Shown piece by piece: positions 22,453 through 23,847 of a DNA stretch of 23,847 nt. Source of the stretch: JAHFPN01 sp036559465 (GTDB taxonomy: Bacteria > Pseudomonadota > Alphaproteobacteria > Rhizobiales > Xanthobacteraceae). Where the stretch lies: the NCBI GenBank assembly GCA_036559465.1, contig DATBTC010000115.1, positions 1 through 23,847 on the forward strand, given 5' to 3'. The first letter of the stretch is position 1, and every line of letters starts with the position of its first letter. Position numbers and translations under genes: made by a program. Under the pieces are notes generated by a model. It saw only the letters and a program-made list of their open reading frames with translations. It had not been told where the DNA came from and ran no database searches.

Positions 22453-22530
22453 AGTTCAAACGCCACGCCGGGAGGAGGAAGTAGGAGCTCGCCGTTGGGC
22501 AAACGGGAAGCTCCGTAACTGCGAGCGGTT
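22422..22530 (-). ncRNA. Candidate small RNA with anti-Shine-Dalgarno tract
   Basis: Read on the minus strand, the segment has three parts. First is a hairpin at 22514-22484, with arms GGAGCT/AGCTCC plus CCGTT/AACGG, symmetrical 2-nt internal loops and a 5-nt loop. Second is an unpaired linker containing CTTCCTCCTCCC (22481-22470), a strong match to the anti-Shine-Dalgarno sequence. Third is an intrinsic terminator (22452-22431) with tail TTCTCTTTT. No protein gene on the minus strand explains that terminator. The layout (5' hairpin, single-stranded C/U-rich anti-SD, terminator) is that of trans-acting sRNAs such as the rhizobial MmgR/alpha-r8 (suhB RNA) family as I remember it, which act by covering ribosome-binding sites. 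The 3' end is well defined, the 5' end is an estimate, and no promoter was confidently found. Confidence 0.55.
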
Positions 22531-22535
22531 CAATC

Positions 22536-22669
22536 GAATCGCATCGCACAAAAAAACGTATCACCGGGTCTCCGTGCGCACACTGATTCTTTTCAGTTTA
22601 ACGACAATCACAACAACTTTTCGAATCAGTGCGCGCCGCGCGAATCAGCGCGATTCGAGCGACCGATTC
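22536..22669. promoter_or_regulatory. Cluster of six GANTC (CcrM) sites
   Basis: GANTC occurs at 22536, 22585, 22623, 22642, 22652 and 22665, six in 134 nt. About one site per 256 nt would be expected by chance with equal bases. They lie between the sRNA candidate and the DUF308 gene. Several are arranged as inverted repeats, for example GAATC-AGCGC-GATTC at 22642-22656. Confidence 0.45.
22576..22636. repeat. 14-bp imperfect inverted repeat with AT-rich 33-nt loop
   Basis: GCGCACACTGATTC (22576-22589) and GAATCAGTGCGCGC (22623-22636) are inverted copies with one mismatch. The loop between them is strikingly AT-rich compared with the surroundings and begins and ends with TTTT. It may be a paired operator or a promoter island between the divergent sRNA and DUF308 transcripts. 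Confidence 0.55.
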
Positions 22670-22741
22670 GCGGCGAGCGCGAGGAGGGCGTAAACTGCCG
22701 CTGTACGGCTCTGCCGGGGGATCGCAGCGAGGGAGGCAACG

Positions 22742-23296
22742 ATGAGCATGCGTCTCGAGATCGACGGCAAGGACATGGCAGACAAGTGGTGGCAGTTCGC
22801 GCTGCTCGGCATTGGACTTCTACTGATCGGCCTATACGTACTTTCGCATTTGACGGCGGCCACCATCGCAACTGCGATCTTCTTCGGTATCGCATTGCTG
22901 GTCGGCGGCGGTATCCAGATCTGGCAGGCGTTCTCGACCCGACAATGGGGCGGGTTTCTGCTTAATCTGCTGCTCGGCGTGTTTTATGCGGTCTGCGGCG
23001 CCGTGCTGATTGCCAACCCGCTCGCGGCGTCCTACGCGCTGACACTCGCGTTCGCGGCCGTTTTGATCGCCTCCGGCATCATGCGCTTCATGCTCGCCTG
23101 GCGTTACTGGCAAGCGTTCGGCTGGCTGCTGTTGCTCTCAGGCGCGGTGGCGATCCTGGCCGGCGGGGTGATCCTGTCCGGCTGGCCGTCGAGCGGGCTC
23201 TGGGTGCTTGGCCTCGTCCTCGGCGTCGATATCGTCATGTACGGCGTGTGGTGGCTCGCCTTCGCCTTCGCACTGCGCCGGGCCCGGCCCGCTTGA
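22742..23296 (+). CDS. DUF308 / HdeD-family membrane protein
   Basis: 184 residues, almost entirely hydrophobic, with six predicted membrane helices (starting near 20, 40, 68, 94, 125 and 150). Short linkers often end in W-x-x-G or R-x-W. The repeated pattern (LLGIGLLLIGLYVL, FFGIALLVGGGIQIW, LLGVFYAVCGAVLI, LLSGAVAILAGGVILSGWP) is that of DUF308, the HdeD acid-resistance family, where the protein is a duplicated three-helix unit. Its biochemical role is unknown; E. coli HdeD supports acid survival at high cell density. The ATG at 22742 has GGGAGG at ideal distance. The upstream 290 nt carries the GANTC cluster and the large inverted repeat, which may control it. The next gene lies 47 nt downstream. 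Confidence 0.85.
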   Translation: MSMRLEIDGKDMADKWWQFALLGIGLLLIGLYVLSHLTAATIATAIFFGIALLVGGGIQIWQAFSTRQWGGFLLNLLLGVFYAVCGAVLIANPLAASYALTLAFAAVLIASGIMRFMLAWRYWQAFGWLLLLSGAVAILAGGVILSGWPSSGLWVLGLVLGVDIVMYGVWWLAFAFALRRARPA

Positions 23297-23343
23297 CGAT
23301 TGGTCGCCTCGCACCGGCCGATGCGATAGCCCTCGCCACGTAG

Positions 23344-23847
23344 ATGCCGCAGACAATCTTCAGCCCTGCTTCGATCCTGCTCGTGCTCACCAATCTGGTG
23401 CCGCTGATCGGCGTGATCTGGTGGGGCTGGGACGCCTTTCTGCTCCTGATGCTCTACTGGATGGAGACCGCGATCATCGCGTTCTGGACCTATCTCGGCA
23501 TCGCGACCATGCCGCGCGGCATCGGCGCGGTGGAGCAAAGCCTTGTCGGGCGCATCGTGGCGCGTTCCGGGCTGTTGCTTTTCTTCGTCGTGCATTCCGG
23601 CATCTTCATGAGCGTGCACTTCATGTTTTTGTGGACGCTGTTCGCCGGCGCATGGGCGCGCAAGGTCCATGGGCCCGAGGATTTCGTGCGCGAGATCGTG
23701 TTGCAGACCGGCCTGTGGCTGCCGCTCCTGTTCATGTTCCTAGTGCGGGGATTTTCTTTCGGCTTCGAGCGCCTGCGCGCGGGCCCGTTCATGCAAGCCG
23801 CCGTCATGCCGTCGGGATCGCCGCCGCAAAGCTCACCCGAAATCGGC
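23344..23847 (+). CDS. DUF6498-like membrane protein, 3' truncated by window edge
   Basis: An open frame of 168 codons running off the right end. The product begins MPQTIFSPASILLVLTNLVP and continues with LIGVIWWGWDAFLLLMLYWMET. The N-L-x-P-L-x-G-V-x-x-x-G-W-D-x-F-x-x-x-x-x-Y-W-x-E pattern is the opening of DUF6498 membrane proteins as I recall them. More helices follow (SGLLLFFVVHSGIFMSVHFM and LWLPLLFMFLVRGFSF), with histidines in the third. The function is unknown. The ATG at 23344 is immediately preceded by an in-frame TAG, so no longer N-terminus is possible; the ribosome-binding site is poor. It follows the HdeD-like gene by 47 nt on the same strand and may share its transcript. Confidence 0.7.
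   Translation, partial: MPQTIFSPASILLVLTNLVPLIGVIWWGWDAFLLLMLYWMETAIIAFWTYLGIATMPRGIGAVEQSLVGRIVARSGLLLFFVVHSGIFMSVHFMFLWTLFAGAWARKVHGPEDFVREIVLQTGLWLPLLFMFLVRGFSFGFERLRAGPFMQAAVMPSGSPPQSSPEIG

Noticed and set aside
22550..22556. Seven-T run on the minus strand as a terminator
   Set aside because: The nearest upstream stems are weak or have a 33-nt loop and end 5-20 nt before the run, which is not a standard Rho-independent terminator.
1..23847. CRISPR arrays, insertion sequences, attachment sites, tRNA or rRNA genes
   Set aside because: No regularly spaced repeats, transposase motifs, tRNA cloverleaf signatures or rRNA stretches were seen on reading both strands; intergenic regions are short and fully accounted for.

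Overview
This 23.8-kb window is a high-G+C stretch of alphaproteobacterial chromosome. It is most like the Rhizobiales (Bradyrhizobium / Rhodopseudomonas / Xanthobacteraceae-type). The evidence is the protein flavour of ndk, purM/purN, hdaA, ppk-ppx, rnd and aspS, the presence of the alphaproteobacterial replication regulator HdaA, a non-discriminating-type AspRS, and clustered GANTC (CcrM-type) sites between genes. It is mostly core genome. I see no insertion sequence, phage, CRISPR array, tRNA or rRNA.

Layout. (1) 1-2562, minus strand: the start of a secreted protein cut by the window edge, a DinB-family gene broken by a frameshifting deletion, a large polytopic membrane protein of GT-C-like type, and a tiny His-rich secreted protein with its own terminator. 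(2) 2780-4299, plus strand: ndk with a good sigma-70-like promoter, then a TerC-family membrane protein. (3) 4321-5984, minus: purM-purN, overlapping by 4 nt. (4) 6119-12276, plus: a tight cluster of CDP-alcohol phosphatidyltransferase, AI-2E/PerM-type membrane protein, hdaA, ppk1 and ppx, joining lipid/membrane functions, DnaA inactivation and polyphosphate turnover. (5) 12289-16159, minus: rnd (RNase D), a thiamine-diphosphate enzyme of the acetolactate-synthase type, and an unrecognised, possibly glycosyltransferase-like protein. (6) 16240-21745, plus: an RhlE-type DEAD-box helicase with a long 5' leader, an infA (IF-1) gene, aspS, and a CSS/EAL c-di-GMP phosphodiesterase. (7) 22009-23847, plus: a glycine-zipper secreted protein, a DUF308/HdeD-type membrane protein and a DUF6498-like membrane protein running off the edge. 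On the opposite strand, at about 22422-22530, lies a probable small RNA.

How the genes fit together. The plus-strand cluster 6119-12276 reads as one or two transcription units. HdaA carries both a beta-clamp-binding motif and a Walker A loop and should promote inactivation of DnaA after initiation. Ppk1 and Ppx make and degrade polyphosphate. The helicase/infA pair is a translation and RNA-remodelling module typical of cold adaptation. The AspRS signature residues predict that Asn-tRNA is made by the indirect (GatCAB) route.

The most interesting part is the intergenic DNA at 21746-22741 rather than any protein. It holds two clusters of GANTC sites, a large imperfect inverted repeat with an AT-rich loop, and a minus-strand sRNA candidate. 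That candidate consists of a 5' hairpin, an unpaired anti-Shine-Dalgarno tract and a Rho-independent terminator. I did not find a wholly new multigene system; the sRNA most resembles the MmgR/alpha-r8 (suhB RNA) architecture as I remember it.
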